Shown here piece after piece: positions 40,413 through 50,321 of a stretch of 64,000 bases of DNA. Both the position numbers and the translations under genes were made by a program. The DNA comes from Candidatus Porisulfidus sp. TsSOB (GTDB lineage Bacteria > Pseudomonadota > Gammaproteobacteria > Poriferisulfidales > Poriferisulfidaceae), in assembly GCA_002631715.1 (NCBI GenBank), contig MRSX01000002.1, positions 62,001-126,000 on the forward strand, given 5' to 3'. The stretch's first letter is position 1. Each line of letters opens with the position of its first letter. Under the pieces are notes generated by a model. That model did no database searches. It had not been told where the DNA came from and saw only the letters and a program-made list of their open reading frames with translations.

Positions 40413-41051
40413 ATGGAAACCGAAACAGCCCGCCGCAACATGGTGGAGCAACAATTGCGCGGAAGTTCCGTCCTCGATACGCGCGTGTTGAATGCCTTTT
40501 TAGAGGTTAACCGGGAAAATTTCGTCCCCCCCGACTATGCCCGGCAGGCTTTCGCGGATACGGCCATCCCCCTGCCCTGCGGACAGCACATGATGTCCCC
40601 TCGTAACCAGGGGCTTCTGTTGCAGTCTCTCGACCTGCAGCCGGGGGAACGCGTGCTGGAGGTCGGCACCGGCTCAGGTTTCCTGACCGCCTGCATGCGG
40701 CACCTCCATGTCCGGGTCGACAGCCTCGAAATCCATCCTGAACTTGCGGCAACCGCAGAAGAAGCATTGTCTGCCAAAATAGACCCCGATGTTTCCGTCC
40801 GTGCCATAAACGCCTGGTCTTTTCGGACGCACATCCGCTACGATGCGGTTGTAATCACCGCTTCAATGCCAAACTACGACCCCCATTTCGAGCAGTGGCT
40901 GAAAACTTCCGGCCGCTTGTTCGTCGTGATCGGCCACCCTCCGGTGATGGAGGCTTGCCTGATTCGCCAGTACGGATCCGATAAAACTTCCTGCAACCGA
41001 CTGTTCGAACTGGAGTTGGATCCCATCGCCCGGCCAAGCGCCTCCGCCTGA
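40413..41051 (+). CDS. Protein-L-isoaspartate O-methyltransferase family protein
   Basis: 212 residues from ATG 40413. SAM-binding fold with RNMVEQQLRGSSVLD at the N-terminus, the MMSPRNQGLLLQSLDL region and motif I VLEVGTGSGFLTACM. The enzyme family repairs isoaspartyl residues by methylation. Members next to rhodanese and tolC differ from the stationary-phase Pcm of enteric bacteria, and the usual active-site sequence AQP/TSQP is changed to GQHMMSP, so repair activity is uncertain. Leads a run with rhodanese, tolC and waaA. Confidence 0.85.
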   Translation: METETARRNMVEQQLRGSSVLDTRVLNAFLEVNRENFVPPDYARQAFADTAIPLPCGQHMMSPRNQGLLLQSLDLQPGERVLEVGTGSGFLTACMRHLHVRVDSLEIHPELAATAEEALSAKIDPDVSVRAINAWSFRTHIRYDAVVITASMPNYDPHFEQWLKTSGRLFVVIGHPPVMEACLIRQYGSDKTSCNRLFELELDPIARPSASA

Positions 41052-41053
41052 CC

Positions 41054-41377
41054 ATGCGGAACATTTCTCCAGCCGAACTCAAGCAACGTCTGGACTCGGA
41101 CGCTCCGCTTCCATTGCTCCTGGATGTCCGCGAACCTTGGGAGATCGAGCGCGCCTGCCTGCCGCACAGTTGTTGCATTCCCATGAAAGAGTTGACCACC
41201 CGGCTGCAGGAACTGGACCCGGACCGGGAAACCGTGGTGCTCTGCCATCACGGCATTCGCAGCCGCTCGGTCTGCCTGTTCCTCGAACAGCATATGCAGT
41301 TCTCGAATGTTTTGAACCTGGATGGTGGTATCGACGCCTGGGCACGACAGGTCGACCCTGGTATCCCCACATACTAG
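41054..41377 (+). CDS. Single-domain rhodanese (sulfurtransferase)
   Basis: 107 residues. Shows LLLDVREPWEIERACLPHS and the active-site loop VVLCHHGIRSRSV with the catalytic Cys that carries persulfide sulfur. It follows the methyltransferase gene by two bases. GlpE-like cytoplasmic proteins of this size move sulfur to acceptors such as thiols; the physiological acceptor is unknown. Confidence 0.93.
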   Translation: MRNISPAELKQRLDSDAPLPLLLDVREPWEIERACLPHSCCIPMKELTTRLQELDPDRETVVLCHHGIRSRSVCLFLEQHMQFSNVLNLDGGIDAWARQVDPGIPTY

Positions 41378-41408
41378 TGCAATATATGGTGGACACCCCG
41401 AACTGGCT

Positions 41409-42737
41409 ATGACTTTGTTGAAGCACCTCGCAACCCTGCTCGCATGCAGCTTGGCTGGCATAGCGCACGCCGGTGACAGCCTGCTCGACATCTACCTGCT
41501 GGCCCAGAAAAACGATGCCGAGTTGCAGGTGGCCGAGGCCCGCTATCAGGCTGTCGCCCAAGGGGACTCAATTGCTCGGTCGAACTGGCTGCCACACGTC
41601 GCGTTCGAATATAACCTTTCGGAAACCCGCCAGACGCTCGAGGGAGAGAGTTTCAGGGTGCGCGACGGCCGCTCCCGCTTCACCACCCGGAGTGATCGGC
41701 TGACCCTCACGCAGACCCTGTACCACCATGACCTGTATGTTGAACTGGACCGCGCCGGCGCCAGTACCGCCCGGGCACTGGCACAGCGTGACGCAGTTCG
41801 CCAGAAGTTGGTCGTGCGAACGGCCGAAGCCTATTTCGACGTCCTGGCCGCCCAAGACGGCACCCTGTTTTCGCGCAAGGAGAAAGATGCCATTGCCTTG
41901 CAACTGGAGCAGGCCGAGGCACGCTTCCAAGTCGGGCTGACCGCCATCGTCGAAGTCAAGGAAACCCAAGCCTCCTACGATCTAGCGGTGGCAAGGGAGA
42001 TCGAGGCTCAGAATCTCCTGGAAAACCAGTTGGAAGCCCTAGCCGTAATCACCGGTCATCCGCACCAGAACCTGTCTCCCCTGTCGGATCGGCTTCGGCC
42101 AGTCCCGCCGAAACCAGCCAATATCCAGGAATGGACCGAGGCGGCACTGGAACACAACCTGGACTATCTGATCCAAAAGCGGACGCTGGATGTGGCCCGC
42201 CACACCGTGCGATTCGAACAGGCCAAGCACTGGCCGACCCTGGACCTGCACGCCAGCCTGAGTGATACCGAGGATACCGGCGGCGTGTTCAGCCCCGCCG
42301 GAAGCAAGACGCATGCGGACCGCGTCTCGATCCAGTTGAAGATTCCGCTGCTGGCCGGAGGCGAGACGTATTACCGCACCCGTCAGGCCATATTCGAGCG
42401 GGAAGCCGCCCAAGCGGAGCTATTGGCCACGCAGCGTAAAGTCGAACAGGATGTCCGTTCCGCCTACCGCGACGTCACGGCCGGAACTTCGCGAGTTCGC
42501 GCCTTTGAACGGGCCTTGGAATCCGCCCGGGTGGACCTCGAAGCTCATCAAGCAGGCCTTGAGGCCGGCACCCGTGACACGGTCGACGTAATCCAAGCGA
42601 CCAGTCGGCTTTATGCCGCCGAACGCGACTATTCACAGGCCCGCTACGATTACATTGTTGACACCTTGCGCCTGCGCCAGGCCACAGGCCAGCTCAGTTT
42701 GGAAGACATCGAGTGGGCAAACAGCCTGCTTGACTGA
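41409..42737 (+). CDS. tolC: TolC family outer-membrane efflux channel
   Basis: 442 residues from ATG 41409 with a signal peptide ending AHA. The mature protein begins DSLLDIYLLAQKNDAELQVA, the typical TolC opening, and holds two repeats of long coiled helices with VKETQASYDLAVAREIEA and VIQATSRLYAAERDYSQARY as the equivalent repeat ends. Forms a trimeric tunnel for type I secretion and RND efflux. No inner-membrane pump gene is nearby. Confidence 0.94.
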   Translation: MTLLKHLATLLACSLAGIAHAGDSLLDIYLLAQKNDAELQVAEARYQAVAQGDSIARSNWLPHVAFEYNLSETRQTLEGESFRVRDGRSRFTTRSDRLTLTQTLYHHDLYVELDRAGASTARALAQRDAVRQKLVVRTAEAYFDVLAAQDGTLFSRKEKDAIALQLEQAEARFQVGLTAIVEVKETQASYDLAVAREIEAQNLLENQLEALAVITGHPHQNLSPLSDRLRPVPPKPANIQEWTEAALEHNLDYLIQKRTLDVARHTVRFEQAKHWPTLDLHASLSDTEDTGGVFSPAGSKTHADRVSIQLKIPLLAGGETYYRTRQAIFEREAAQAELLATQRKVEQDVRSAYRDVTAGTSRVRAFERALESARVDLEAHQAGLEAGTRDTVDVIQATSRLYAAERDYSQARYDYIVDTLRLRQATGQLSLEDIEWANSLLD

Positions 42738-42742
42738 AGATT

Positions 42743-43993
42743 TTGAAACCGGAACTGGAAAGCCGCGCCCCCCTGACCTATCGCGCGCTTGCATTCACAG
42801 CCGCTATTCCCGCGTTTCTGTACACCGCATCGCGTGCTTTGCGCGACGGCGGCAAGCGTTACCTGCGCCAGCGTTATGCCAGCGGATTGCCCGCAGACCT
42901 GAAAGACCGAGTCTGTCTGCACTGCTGTTCGGTTGGCGAGGTCCGTGCAGCCCTGCCACTGGCACGGGAACTGCTTGAAAACGGGCACGATCTTTTCATC
43001 AGTGTCGGGACCCCGACTGGGCGGCATATGGCGCGCACGTTACTGCCGGAAATCCCCTGCATCTATTTCCCTTTAGATCATGTCTCGGTGGTTCGCCGCT
43101 GGCTGAAACGGCTGAATCCTAAAACCATCCTGATCGTAGAGACCGAGTTATGGCCGAATTTCTTTCACGCGGTCCGTCGGCTGGACATTCCAATGGCACT
43201 GGTGAACGCCCGCCTCTCGCAGCGGACGCAAAACCCCCCTTTCCCGTTGCGCCCCGCATTACGCCAAGCGGCACAGCAATTGCACTGCATCCTGACACGC
43301 AGCGAAAAAGATGCCGAACGCTTCGTTGCACTGGGAGCGCCCCCCGACCGGATCGAGAATTTAGGCAATATCAAATACGCGGCCGCCATCGACGACATCC
43401 CTGACGATGCCCCGATTCAGCGCCCTTACATCCTGGCCGTATCCACGCATAAAGACGAGGAGAAGTTGATTGCAAAGCTATGGAAGACGCTCGATCCCCG
43501 AGACAAATTACTGGTGCTGATGCCACGCTATCCGGATCGCGCTCCGGAAATCCTGAAGCACTTGGAAGCGCTTGGCCTGCGAGCCGGACTGCACTCCCGC
43601 GACCACCAACCCCGACCGGATGATCAGACCTATCTGGCGGACACTCTGGGCGAGGCGCTGTGGTGGATGCGGCATGCCGCCTTTGTGTTTGTGGGGGGGT
43701 CCCTAGTCCCGCGCGGGGGGCATAACGTAATGGAGCCCGCAATGCTCGGCAAAGCCTGCGTGGTCGGGCCTCACACCGATCACTTCGAGGCAGAGGTTCA
43801 AGCCCTTCTGGACTGTGACGGGCTGCGACAGGTGCAAGATGTCGACGAACTCGGGCAGGTCTTTTCCCAATGGCTTGACCACCCGCAAGAAGCCCGACAG
43901 ACGGGGATGCGGGCGCAGGCGCAAGGGCGTGATCGCAGCATGTTGATTAAACGCTATATTGAAGCCCTGTCTCGCTATTCTGTTCTGAACTGA
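42743..43993 (+). CDS. waaA: Kdo transferase (3-deoxy-D-manno-octulosonic acid transferase)
   Basis: 416 residues from TTG 42743, five bases after tolC. One N-terminal hydrophobic anchor, then a GT-B fold with HCCSVGEVRAALPL, VETELWPNF and the C-terminal FVGGSLVPRGGHNVMEPAM. Adds Kdo to lipid IVA on the cytoplasmic side of the inner membrane. A kdkA-type kinase gene at 45081 suggests that a single Kdo is added and then phosphorylated. Confidence 0.96.
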   Translation: MKPELESRAPLTYRALAFTAAIPAFLYTASRALRDGGKRYLRQRYASGLPADLKDRVCLHCCSVGEVRAALPLARELLENGHDLFISVGTPTGRHMARTLLPEIPCIYFPLDHVSVVRRWLKRLNPKTILIVETELWPNFFHAVRRLDIPMALVNARLSQRTQNPPFPLRPALRQAAQQLHCILTRSEKDAERFVALGAPPDRIENLGNIKYAAAIDDIPDDAPIQRPYILAVSTHKDEEKLIAKLWKTLDPRDKLLVLMPRYPDRAPEILKHLEALGLRAGLHSRDHQPRPDDQTYLADTLGEALWWMRHAAFVFVGGSLVPRGGHNVMEPAMLGKACVVGPHTDHFEAEVQALLDCDGLRQVQDVDELGQVFSQWLDHPQEARQTGMRAQAQGRDRSMLIKRYIEALSRYSVLN

Positions 43994-43998
43994 ACGGC

Positions 43999-45084
43999 TT
44001 ACGCTCCCGTCGCGGTCCTAGCGGCCAGGTAGGCTTTTTCGGAAATGGCGGTCCAGTTCCGCACCTGGGCATAGAACGCTTGGTAGCTATCGTTCACCTT
44101 CTGGACGAAAGGGTCGCTTTCAGCTACTTCTTCGATTACCGTCTTGGTGTGTTGTCGCAGGACGCGCAATATTTCCGGCGGAAATTGCCGGAGTTCGACC
44201 CCGTATTCCTCGACCAATGCTTTCAATGCATCGTTGTTGTGCGCGGTGAAATCGGCCACCGTGTCTCCACTGGCCGCGGTGGCGGCATGCCGCACGATGG
44301 CTTGGAGGTCGCTCGGCAACGCTTCGAGCGCCGAACGATTGACCAGGCATTCCAGTGTCGTGCCGGGATCGTGCCAACCGGGATAGTAGTAGTACTTGGC
44401 CGCACGGTGTAATCCAAACGCCAAGTCGTTCCATGGACCCGTCCATTCGGTGGCGTCGATGGCCCCGGTCTGCAGCGCGACCAGCAATTCCTTCCCGCTG
44501 AGCACCACAGGCGTGACGCCAACCCGGCGCAGTACTTCGCCTCCCAGCCCTGGGATGCGCATGCGCAGACCCTGCAGGTCCTCGAGTCGATGGATTTCCC
44601 GCTTGAACCATCCGCCCATCTGGACCATGGAATTGCCTGCGACAAGAGGAACGATGTCGAACGGGGCGTAAGCCTCTTCCCACAGCTCCATGCCCCCTCC
44701 CTTGTACAGCCAGCTGTTCATCTCATTGGCCGTCATGCCGAACGGCAGGGCGGAGAAAAAGTGAAACGCCGGGTTCTTGCCTTGCCAGTAGTAGGAGACG
44801 CTGTGTCCCATCTGTGCCGCCCCCTGGCTGACCGCATCGAACACCTCAAACGCCGGCACCAGTTCGCCGGCGCCGTACACTTGCACCTGCAGGCGCCCAC
44901 CGGACATCTCGCCGATCGTCTGCGCCAGAAACTCCGCGCCCGTGCCAATCCCAGGGAAGTTCTTCGGCCAAGCAGTTACCATCTTCCAGCGCAGCGGTTC
45001 TTCGGCATCCGATCGCCGGACCCGTCCCAGCCCGGCCGCTGCGGCAATCCCGCCTGCGCCCAAAAATTCGCGCCGTCGCATCAC
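43999..45084 (-). CDS. TRAP-type substrate-binding protein with Tat signal
   Basis: 361 residues. The N-terminus carries a twin-arginine signal (MRRREFLGAGGIAAAAGLG). The DctP fold shows WKMVTAWPKNFPGIG, GAGELVPAFEVFDAV, RIPGLGGEVLRRVG and the carboxylate-binding region ALQTGAIDATEWTGPWND. Relatives bind keto acids or other organic acids. The matching membrane subunits are not in this window. It overlaps kdkA by 4 bases, which is unusual because their functions differ. Confidence 0.93.
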   Translation of the reverse strand: MMRRREFLGAGGIAAAAGLGRVRRSDAEEPLRWKMVTAWPKNFPGIGTGAEFLAQTIGEMSGGRLQVQVYGAGELVPAFEVFDAVSQGAAQMGHSVSYYWQGKNPAFHFFSALPFGMTANEMNSWLYKGGGMELWEEAYAPFDIVPLVAGNSMVQMGGWFKREIHRLEDLQGLRMRIPGLGGEVLRRVGVTPVVLSGKELLVALQTGAIDATEWTGPWNDLAFGLHRAAKYYYYPGWHDPGTTLECLVNRSALEALPSDLQAIVRHAATAASGDTVADFTAHNNDALKALVEEYGVELRQFPPEILRVLRQHTKTVIEEVAESDPFVQKVNDSYQAFYAQVRNWTAISEKAYLAARTATGA

Positions 45085-45812
45085 GAGCCGGGGGCGGACG
45101 CCCCGCTGGCATACCCTCGCAACAAGGCTTCAAAGTCCTGCTCCCTGAAGTAAAACTCCGGGTTCTTCGCCTGTTCCTTGAGACAGGATCGGTGAAGACG
45201 CTTGAGGTTTCGCCGCTTCCAGAGCCCTCCAGAGCGAATTCGGCACCGGTCGAAGTCGATCAGGAAGAAATCATCCGGAGTACGTAGCAGGATATTGCTC
45301 AAGTTGAGGTCGGCGTGCCAGACCTGAAAGTCATGAAACCGGCGCAGCAGTGCCCCAAGACCTTCCCATTCGGCCACTTCCAAGGCCCGCTCACGCAGGA
45401 TCTGGGTGAGAGGGCGGGCGTGGGAAATCCGGGTCACAATCAGATCCGCGCGGTACATCAGGCCACTGCGAATCACTCTCCAAGCCACTGGGCTGGGTAC
45501 GGGCAGCCCCTGCCCGGCCAGCTGGCTCAAGATTCTGACCTCCCGTGCCGGGCGCGACCGGTTCAAACCCGTCCACAGGTAGCGATCTTCGAGGAATTGG
45601 GCCACCTTGCCCCCCCGATGGTAGTGCCTCAACGCAAATTCCTTTCCTTCATGCCGAAACAACCAGACCGTCCCCCGCCCGCTGCCGAAACTGGACAGCA
45701 TTCCCTGTACGCTCAGGTGGTGCGGGTCGAAAAACTCCGGCGTTACTTCCGAAAGCCACTCGGGGTCGTATACGATATGACCCTGCCCTTCTTCTGGCAT
45801 ACCTTGTTGCAT
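45081..45812 (-). CDS. kdkA: 3-deoxy-D-manno-octulosonic acid kinase
   Basis: 243 residues of the WaaP/Kdo kinase type. Kinase features: FGSGRGTVWLFRHEGKEFAL with the ATP lysine, RYLWTGLNRSRPAREV, catalytic loop WHADLNLSNILL and metal-binding LIDFDRCR. Phosphorylates the 4-position of Kdo on lipid A. Together with waaA this indicates a mono-Kdo-phosphate core. Confidence 0.93.
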   Translation of the reverse strand: MQQGMPEEGQGHIVYDPEWLSEVTPEFFDPHHLSVQGMLSSFGSGRGTVWLFRHEGKEFALRHYHRGGKVAQFLEDRYLWTGLNRSRPAREVRILSQLAGQGLPVPSPVAWRVIRSGLMYRADLIVTRISHARPLTQILRERALEVAEWEGLGALLRRFHDFQVWHADLNLSNILLRTPDDFFLIDFDRCRIRSGGLWKRRNLKRLHRSCLKEQAKNPEFYFREQDFEALLRGYASGASAPGS

Positions 45813-45911
45813 GAGCGAATCCGCGCGCCCATCATACCCCCCGGAAGCCTGCGGCTAATTCGCGCAGGATGGTGCCAGTGATCGTAATCACTCGCACTGC
45901 AGATGGACCGA

Positions 45912-46301
45912 TTAATACTCGGCGTAAGACTTTTCTTCTTTGATCTTGGAGCCAAGCAGCACGTTGATCTGCTTCTTGGCCGCGGCGCGCTGATCGTTTT
46001 GCACATAGACGGAGCGCGCCAAATTTATGAACTCCTGGTCAAATTCCTGCCTAGATTCCTTGATGCGAATCTGATCTTCGATATCCCACAGGGCCTGGTT
46101 GATGCCTTTCAGCGTCTCCTTCAGCGGCAGAATCGCCTCGGTATCCGACGAGACCGTCTCCCATACCTGTACCAGCAACTCCAATTCCGTTTTCACATTC
46201 TGCAGTTTCTCTTCGTCCGTAATCCGCTCCACCTTGATTTCCAAGATGGTGATCTTGTCCACCAATTCTCCGGGCGAGACGGGCACACTGATCTGTTCCA
46301 T
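45912..46301 (-). CDS. DUF6165-type protein
   Basis: 129 residues, largely helical, starting MEQISVPVSPGELVDKITIL. The SPGELVDKITILEIK opening and NVKTELELL region are what I associate with DUF6165, a family found beside LPS glycosyltransferases. It lies 20 bases after the GT9 gene. Function unknown. Confidence 0.7.
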   Translation of the reverse strand: MEQISVPVSPGELVDKITILEIKVERITDEEKLQNVKTELELLVQVWETVSSDTEAILPLKETLKGINQALWDIEDQIRIKESRQEFDQEFINLARSVYVQNDQRAAAKKQINVLLGSKIKEEKSYAEY

Positions 46302-46321
46302 GGCTTGAATCCTGATACCCG

Positions 46322-47362
46322 TTATTGAATCCCGGCAAGAGCATCCAGACGAGAGGTGACTTCATCTACTTCGATCAAGTCCATGACGCCCTCATATTCC
46401 AGTTTCGTGCCCCATTTTAATTCATCCTCGGACTTGTTTTTGAAAGTTTGCGCGGCCATTCCGTATTTGTTCACGCACCATTGCTGGCTGAGATAGGGCC
46501 CGCTGCGATGCGGATTGCTCGCGGCGTACAGGCCGATGACGGGCGTACCGACCCCGGCGGCCATGTGCGCGGGACCCGAGTCCGGCGAAATGAGGGCATC
46601 CGCGCCCTGCAGCAAGGCCAGGAATTTCTTCAGGGTATCTTTGCCGATCAGGTTCAGGGGTTTCGATCGCATGTGCTTCTCTATCTCTTGGCCCATTTGG
46701 CGCTCTTGGGCTGACGGCCCGCCACAAAGAATGACCTGGGCATCCAGTGTGCGGGCTGCATGGTCGGCGACAGCCGCATAACGCGGTGCGCTCCAGTTCC
46801 GCAACGGATGACTGGAACACGGGCTGATGAGCACGTTGAAACGGTCATTTGCCAAATGTTGCCCGGCAAATTCGCGAGCCTCGTCCGGAATGTGGTAGTC
46901 CCAGCGCAGGTCGCGTTCCCGTAAGCCCAGATGTTCAATGAAGCTAAAAAAACCGTCCAGCACATGCTGGCGCGATGCCGGTGCAACGTGCTGGCGGAGG
47001 AACAAGGAGTGCAGGTCCTTGGCACGCGCCCGGTCGTAGCCCAGCTTCAGGTCGGCACGAACAAGTGAACTGGCCAGATTCGCCCTAAACGAGACTTGGG
47101 GACACAGCAGAACATCGAATCGCCGACCCCCCAGTTTCCGGGCAAGAGATCGATAGCCGGACAAAGTGCCCGCTTTGTCGAATTCGATGAATTCGATGCC
47201 TGAAATGCCATGGACCAACCGGGCCTCGCCCTTCCCGATAATCCAGCTCAACTTGGTGGCGGGCCAGTACTTCTGGATCGTGCGCGCAACCGGCACCATA
47301 TGCGCGACGTCGCCAATTGCGGAAAGCCGTAAAAGGCAAATTGATTTTGGCGGATGGTCCAT
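46322..47362 (-). CDS. Glycosyltransferase family 9, heptosyltransferase-like (copy A)
   Basis: 346 residues from ATG 47362. GT9 features are ICLLRLSAIGDVAHMVPVA at the N-terminus, the mid-domain LISPCSSHPLRNW, and the nucleotide-sugar-binding ALISPDSGPAHMAAGVGTPV. Such enzymes add ADP-heptose to the inner core. An upstream in-frame ATG at 47518 would add 52 residues, but GT9 proteins usually start close to the LLRLSAIGD strand. Paralogous to the gene at 49146, which lies on the other side of manC in opposite orientation. Confidence 0.9.
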   Translation of the reverse strand: MDHPPKSICLLRLSAIGDVAHMVPVARTIQKYWPATKLSWIIGKGEARLVHGISGIEFIEFDKAGTLSGYRSLARKLGGRRFDVLLCPQVSFRANLASSLVRADLKLGYDRARAKDLHSLFLRQHVAPASRQHVLDGFFSFIEHLGLRERDLRWDYHIPDEAREFAGQHLANDRFNVLISPCSSHPLRNWSAPRYAAVADHAARTLDAQVILCGGPSAQERQMGQEIEKHMRSKPLNLIGKDTLKKFLALLQGADALISPDSGPAHMAAGVGTPVIGLYAASNPHRSGPYLSQQWCVNKYGMAAQTFKNKSEDELKWGTKLEYEGVMDLIEVDEVTSRLDALAGIQ

Positions 47363-47587
47363 AGCGCCCGTATTGAAAAACTCAAAGTTGGGGGAGTCGA
47401 AAGGCCGGCAGCCGTCCATGCCGCGAAATCTGAGATCGCATGCCAACCACACCGGAATCGCTTTTTCAGGCTGTACGAATTCCCGGCCCAGTAATCGGCG
47501 TATCTTCCAGAAGCGCATATTAGCAGTCCCGAAGGGTTTATCTGATACACTCCCGCATTCCTGCGCCGAAGACAGGCATGTCACACT

Positions 47588-49051
47588 GTGGGCCGCCCCG
47601 TATTTCCTGTAATTCTCTCTGGTGGCACGGGCAGTAGACTCTGGCCACTGTCCCGAGAAACCTATCCAAAGCAACTCATCGCCCTTGTGGATGAGCACAC
47701 TTTGCTTCAGGCCACCGCCCTGAGACTCACGGCACTTGAAGATCTTCGTTCGCCGATCGTGGTCTGCAATGAAGCACACCGGTTCATGGTGGCGGAACAG
47801 CTTCAAGCCATCGGGATGACACCCGATGCCATCCTGTTGGAACCCGTGGCACGGAACACGGCCCCCGCCATCGCCACAGCGGCACTGGCGGCCTTGGGCT
47901 TGTGCGATGAAAACGATGAGCCAATTCTTCTGGTCATGCCGACGGATCATGTTGTCCGCGACAACAAAAAATTCGCCCGCGCAGTTCAAGAGGCCGTGCA
48001 GGAGGCTGCCTCCGGGAAACTGGTTGCGTTCGGCGCCACCCCAGAGTATGCCGAGACGGGTTACGGGTACATCAAGGCCGGATCCGCGACCGATACCGGC
48101 AAAAGCACCCGAGTCGTAGAAGCCTTCGTGGAAAAACCGAGTCACGAGGAGGCCGTCGCGCTGATCGAGGCCGGCAATTGCTACTGGAACAGCGGCATAT
48201 TCGTATTCAGTGCCCGTCAGTACCTTGAAGAACTCGACTGCCATGCGGCTTCGATCCGAGAATCCGCACAAAAAGCCCACGAGAATGCAAAGCAGGACCT
48301 GAATTTCCTGCGCCTGGACGCGAAATACTTCGCTGAGGCACCTAATCTGTCAGTGGACTATGCCGTAATGGAACGCACTTCGAATGCGGTCATGGTGCCG
48401 TTCGCGGCGGGTTGGTCTGACATCGGCTCTTGGGCGGCTCTGGTGGAATTGTCCGCACCTGCCGAGAAAGACGAAGCCGGGAATGTCGTGCAAGGCGACG
48501 CCGTGTTGCAGGACACCCATGATACTTACGTCCGTGCGGAAAGCCGGGTCGTCGCGGCGCTTGGTGTGACGAATCTTGTTATCGTCGACACCCCCGACGC
48601 ACTGCTCGTGGCGGACAAGAACGCCACTCAAGACACCCGGAAAGTAGTGGAACAACTCAAGCAGGCTGGTCGAAACGAACACCGCTACCATAGAAAGGTC
48701 TATCGCCCGTGGGGTCACTACGAGCAAGTAGACAACGGTGAAGGTTTCCAGGTCAAACGCCTCACCATCCGCCCCGGGGGGCAATTGTCACTTCAGATGC
48801 ACCGGCACCGTGCGGAACACTGGGTGGTGGTGCGCGGCACTGCCAAGGTGACACGCGGAGAGGAAACCTTTATGCTTTCGGAAAATCAGTCAACCTACAT
48901 TCCGCAGGGCACCCGACACCGATTGGAGAACCCTACAGAAGAAATACTGGACCTGATCGAGGTACAGTCGGGCGATTATCTCGGCGAGGATGACATTGTC
49001 CGTTTCGAGGACATCTACGGACGCGCTGACCCGAAATCTTCGCAAGAGTAA
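47588..49051 (+). CDS. manC: Mannose-1-phosphate guanylyltransferase/mannose-6-phosphate isomerase
   Basis: 487 residues from GTG 47588. Bifunctional type II enzyme: N-terminal nucleotidyltransferase with VILSGGTGSRLWPLSRETYP and VEKPSHEEA, and a C-terminal cupin isomerase domain with YRPWGHYEQVD and LSLQMHRHRAEHWVVV. Makes GDP-mannose for surface polysaccharide. Flanked by two GT9 genes. Confidence 0.95.
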   Translation: MGRPVFPVILSGGTGSRLWPLSRETYPKQLIALVDEHTLLQATALRLTALEDLRSPIVVCNEAHRFMVAEQLQAIGMTPDAILLEPVARNTAPAIATAALAALGLCDENDEPILLVMPTDHVVRDNKKFARAVQEAVQEAASGKLVAFGATPEYAETGYGYIKAGSATDTGKSTRVVEAFVEKPSHEEAVALIEAGNCYWNSGIFVFSARQYLEELDCHAASIRESAQKAHENAKQDLNFLRLDAKYFAEAPNLSVDYAVMERTSNAVMVPFAAGWSDIGSWAALVELSAPAEKDEAGNVVQGDAVLQDTHDTYVRAESRVVAALGVTNLVIVDTPDALLVADKNATQDTRKVVEQLKQAGRNEHRYHRKVYRPWGHYEQVDNGEGFQVKRLTIRPGGQLSLQMHRHRAEHWVVVRGTAKVTRGEETFMLSENQSTYIPQGTRHRLENPTEEILDLIEVQSGDYLGEDDIVRFEDIYGRADPKSSQE

Positions 49052-49145
49052 CCGACGTGAATTTACACGCATATTCCCGAGAAAGGCAACCTTAAAACGA
49101 GAACGGCTACGAACCGGACAATCTGGTGGGCATGGACACACTTAG

Positions 49146-50255
49146 ATGGCTGAATTCCAACGTCCCCCGTACCCCCCGAAGACCCTCTGCCTGTTGCGGT
49201 TGTCGGCGATTGGCGACATCTCGCACATGCTGCCGGTGGTGCACACCTTGCGCCACTGCTGGCCGGACACACGGTTGACTTGGATCATCGGCGAGACCGA
49301 AGCAGCATTGGTGGAGCGACTTGAGGGGATTGAATTTATTGTTTTTCGGGAAAACCGTGGATTGCGCGCCTACCGGGACCTGACCCGGGCTCTGGAAAAC
49401 CGCCAGTTCGACGGCCTGTTCTTGATGCAGGTAGCGCTGCGTGCAGGCTTGGCCAGCCTGTGTGTGCGTGCTCCGGTACGACTCGGTTTCGACCCCGCCC
49501 GATCCCGGGACGGTCACGGGCTGTTCATCAATTGCCGGATCGCCCCCGATACCCGACCACACGTCATTGACGGCTTGCTGGGGTTCCTGAAGACTAGTGG
49601 CATCGAGCCCGACCGGTTTCAGTATCGCTGGGATATCCCGGAAGATCCCCTGGCACGCGCTTGGGCGGAAGAACAACTGCCGGACGGCCCACCAATCGTG
49701 GTCATCAGTCCCTGCGCCGGGCACCCGGAACGCAATTGGCGCATCGCTCGCTATGCCCGGGTTGGAGACCATCTAGCCGAAGCACATGGCATGCGGGTGG
49801 TGTTCACGTGTTCCCGGGAACTTTGGCAGGTGAAGTTCACGAACGAGGTTTGCGGTCGAATGCGGCATCCGCCGATCAACATGGCGGGACGCACCAACCT
49901 GCAGCAACTGATGGCGATTTTGCGCCGAGCACGATTCATGATCAGCCCGGATTCCGGCCCGATTCACATGGCCGCAATTGCCGGTATCCCGGCCCTTGGC
50001 CTGTACGCCAACTCCAACCTGCGTCGCACCGGCCCCTACCGCAGTCTCGATTGGTGCGTGAACCGCTACGATGACGCGGCAATCTACCGGTTCGGGAAAA
50101 AGGCTTCAGACCTGCGCTGGGGCTTCAAGATCCATGATCCGGACGTGATGGGGCTGATTACCGTGGAAGAAGTGATTCAGAGGACAGAAAAACTTCTCGC
50201 AAGCCTGGATGGAAAGGGGAACGGATCGGTATATCCCGATTTGGCCAGTTCCTGA
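49146..50255 (+). CDS. Glycosyltransferase family 9, heptosyltransferase-like (copy B)
   Basis: 369 residues. Shows LCLLRLSAIGDISHMLPVV, VVISPCAGHPERNW and MISPDSGPIHMAAIAGIPAL. Clearly paralogous to copy A along its whole length (for example WPDTRLTWIIGETEAALVE against WPATKLSWIIGKGEARLVH). Probably a second inner-core heptose or related sugar transferase. Confidence 0.92.
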   Translation: MAEFQRPPYPPKTLCLLRLSAIGDISHMLPVVHTLRHCWPDTRLTWIIGETEAALVERLEGIEFIVFRENRGLRAYRDLTRALENRQFDGLFLMQVALRAGLASLCVRAPVRLGFDPARSRDGHGLFINCRIAPDTRPHVIDGLLGFLKTSGIEPDRFQYRWDIPEDPLARAWAEEQLPDGPPIVVISPCAGHPERNWRIARYARVGDHLAEAHGMRVVFTCSRELWQVKFTNEVCGRMRHPPINMAGRTNLQQLMAILRRARFMISPDSGPIHMAAIAGIPALGLYANSNLRRTGPYRSLDWCVNRYDDAAIYRFGKKASDLRWGFKIHDPDVMGLITVEEVIQRTEKLLASLDGKGNGSVYPDLASS

Positions 50256-50321
50256 TCCCCTGGCGACCGGGCCGGAAATCTGTCGGACGAGTGGAAATTT
50301 CGGGATGATCCTGCAAAAACA

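Noticed and set aside
47363-47518. 52-residue N-terminal extension of GT9 copy A
   Set aside because: GT9 proteins normally begin close to the LLRLSAIGD strand, and the ATG at 47518 has only a weak ribosome-binding site. Left open as an alternative.
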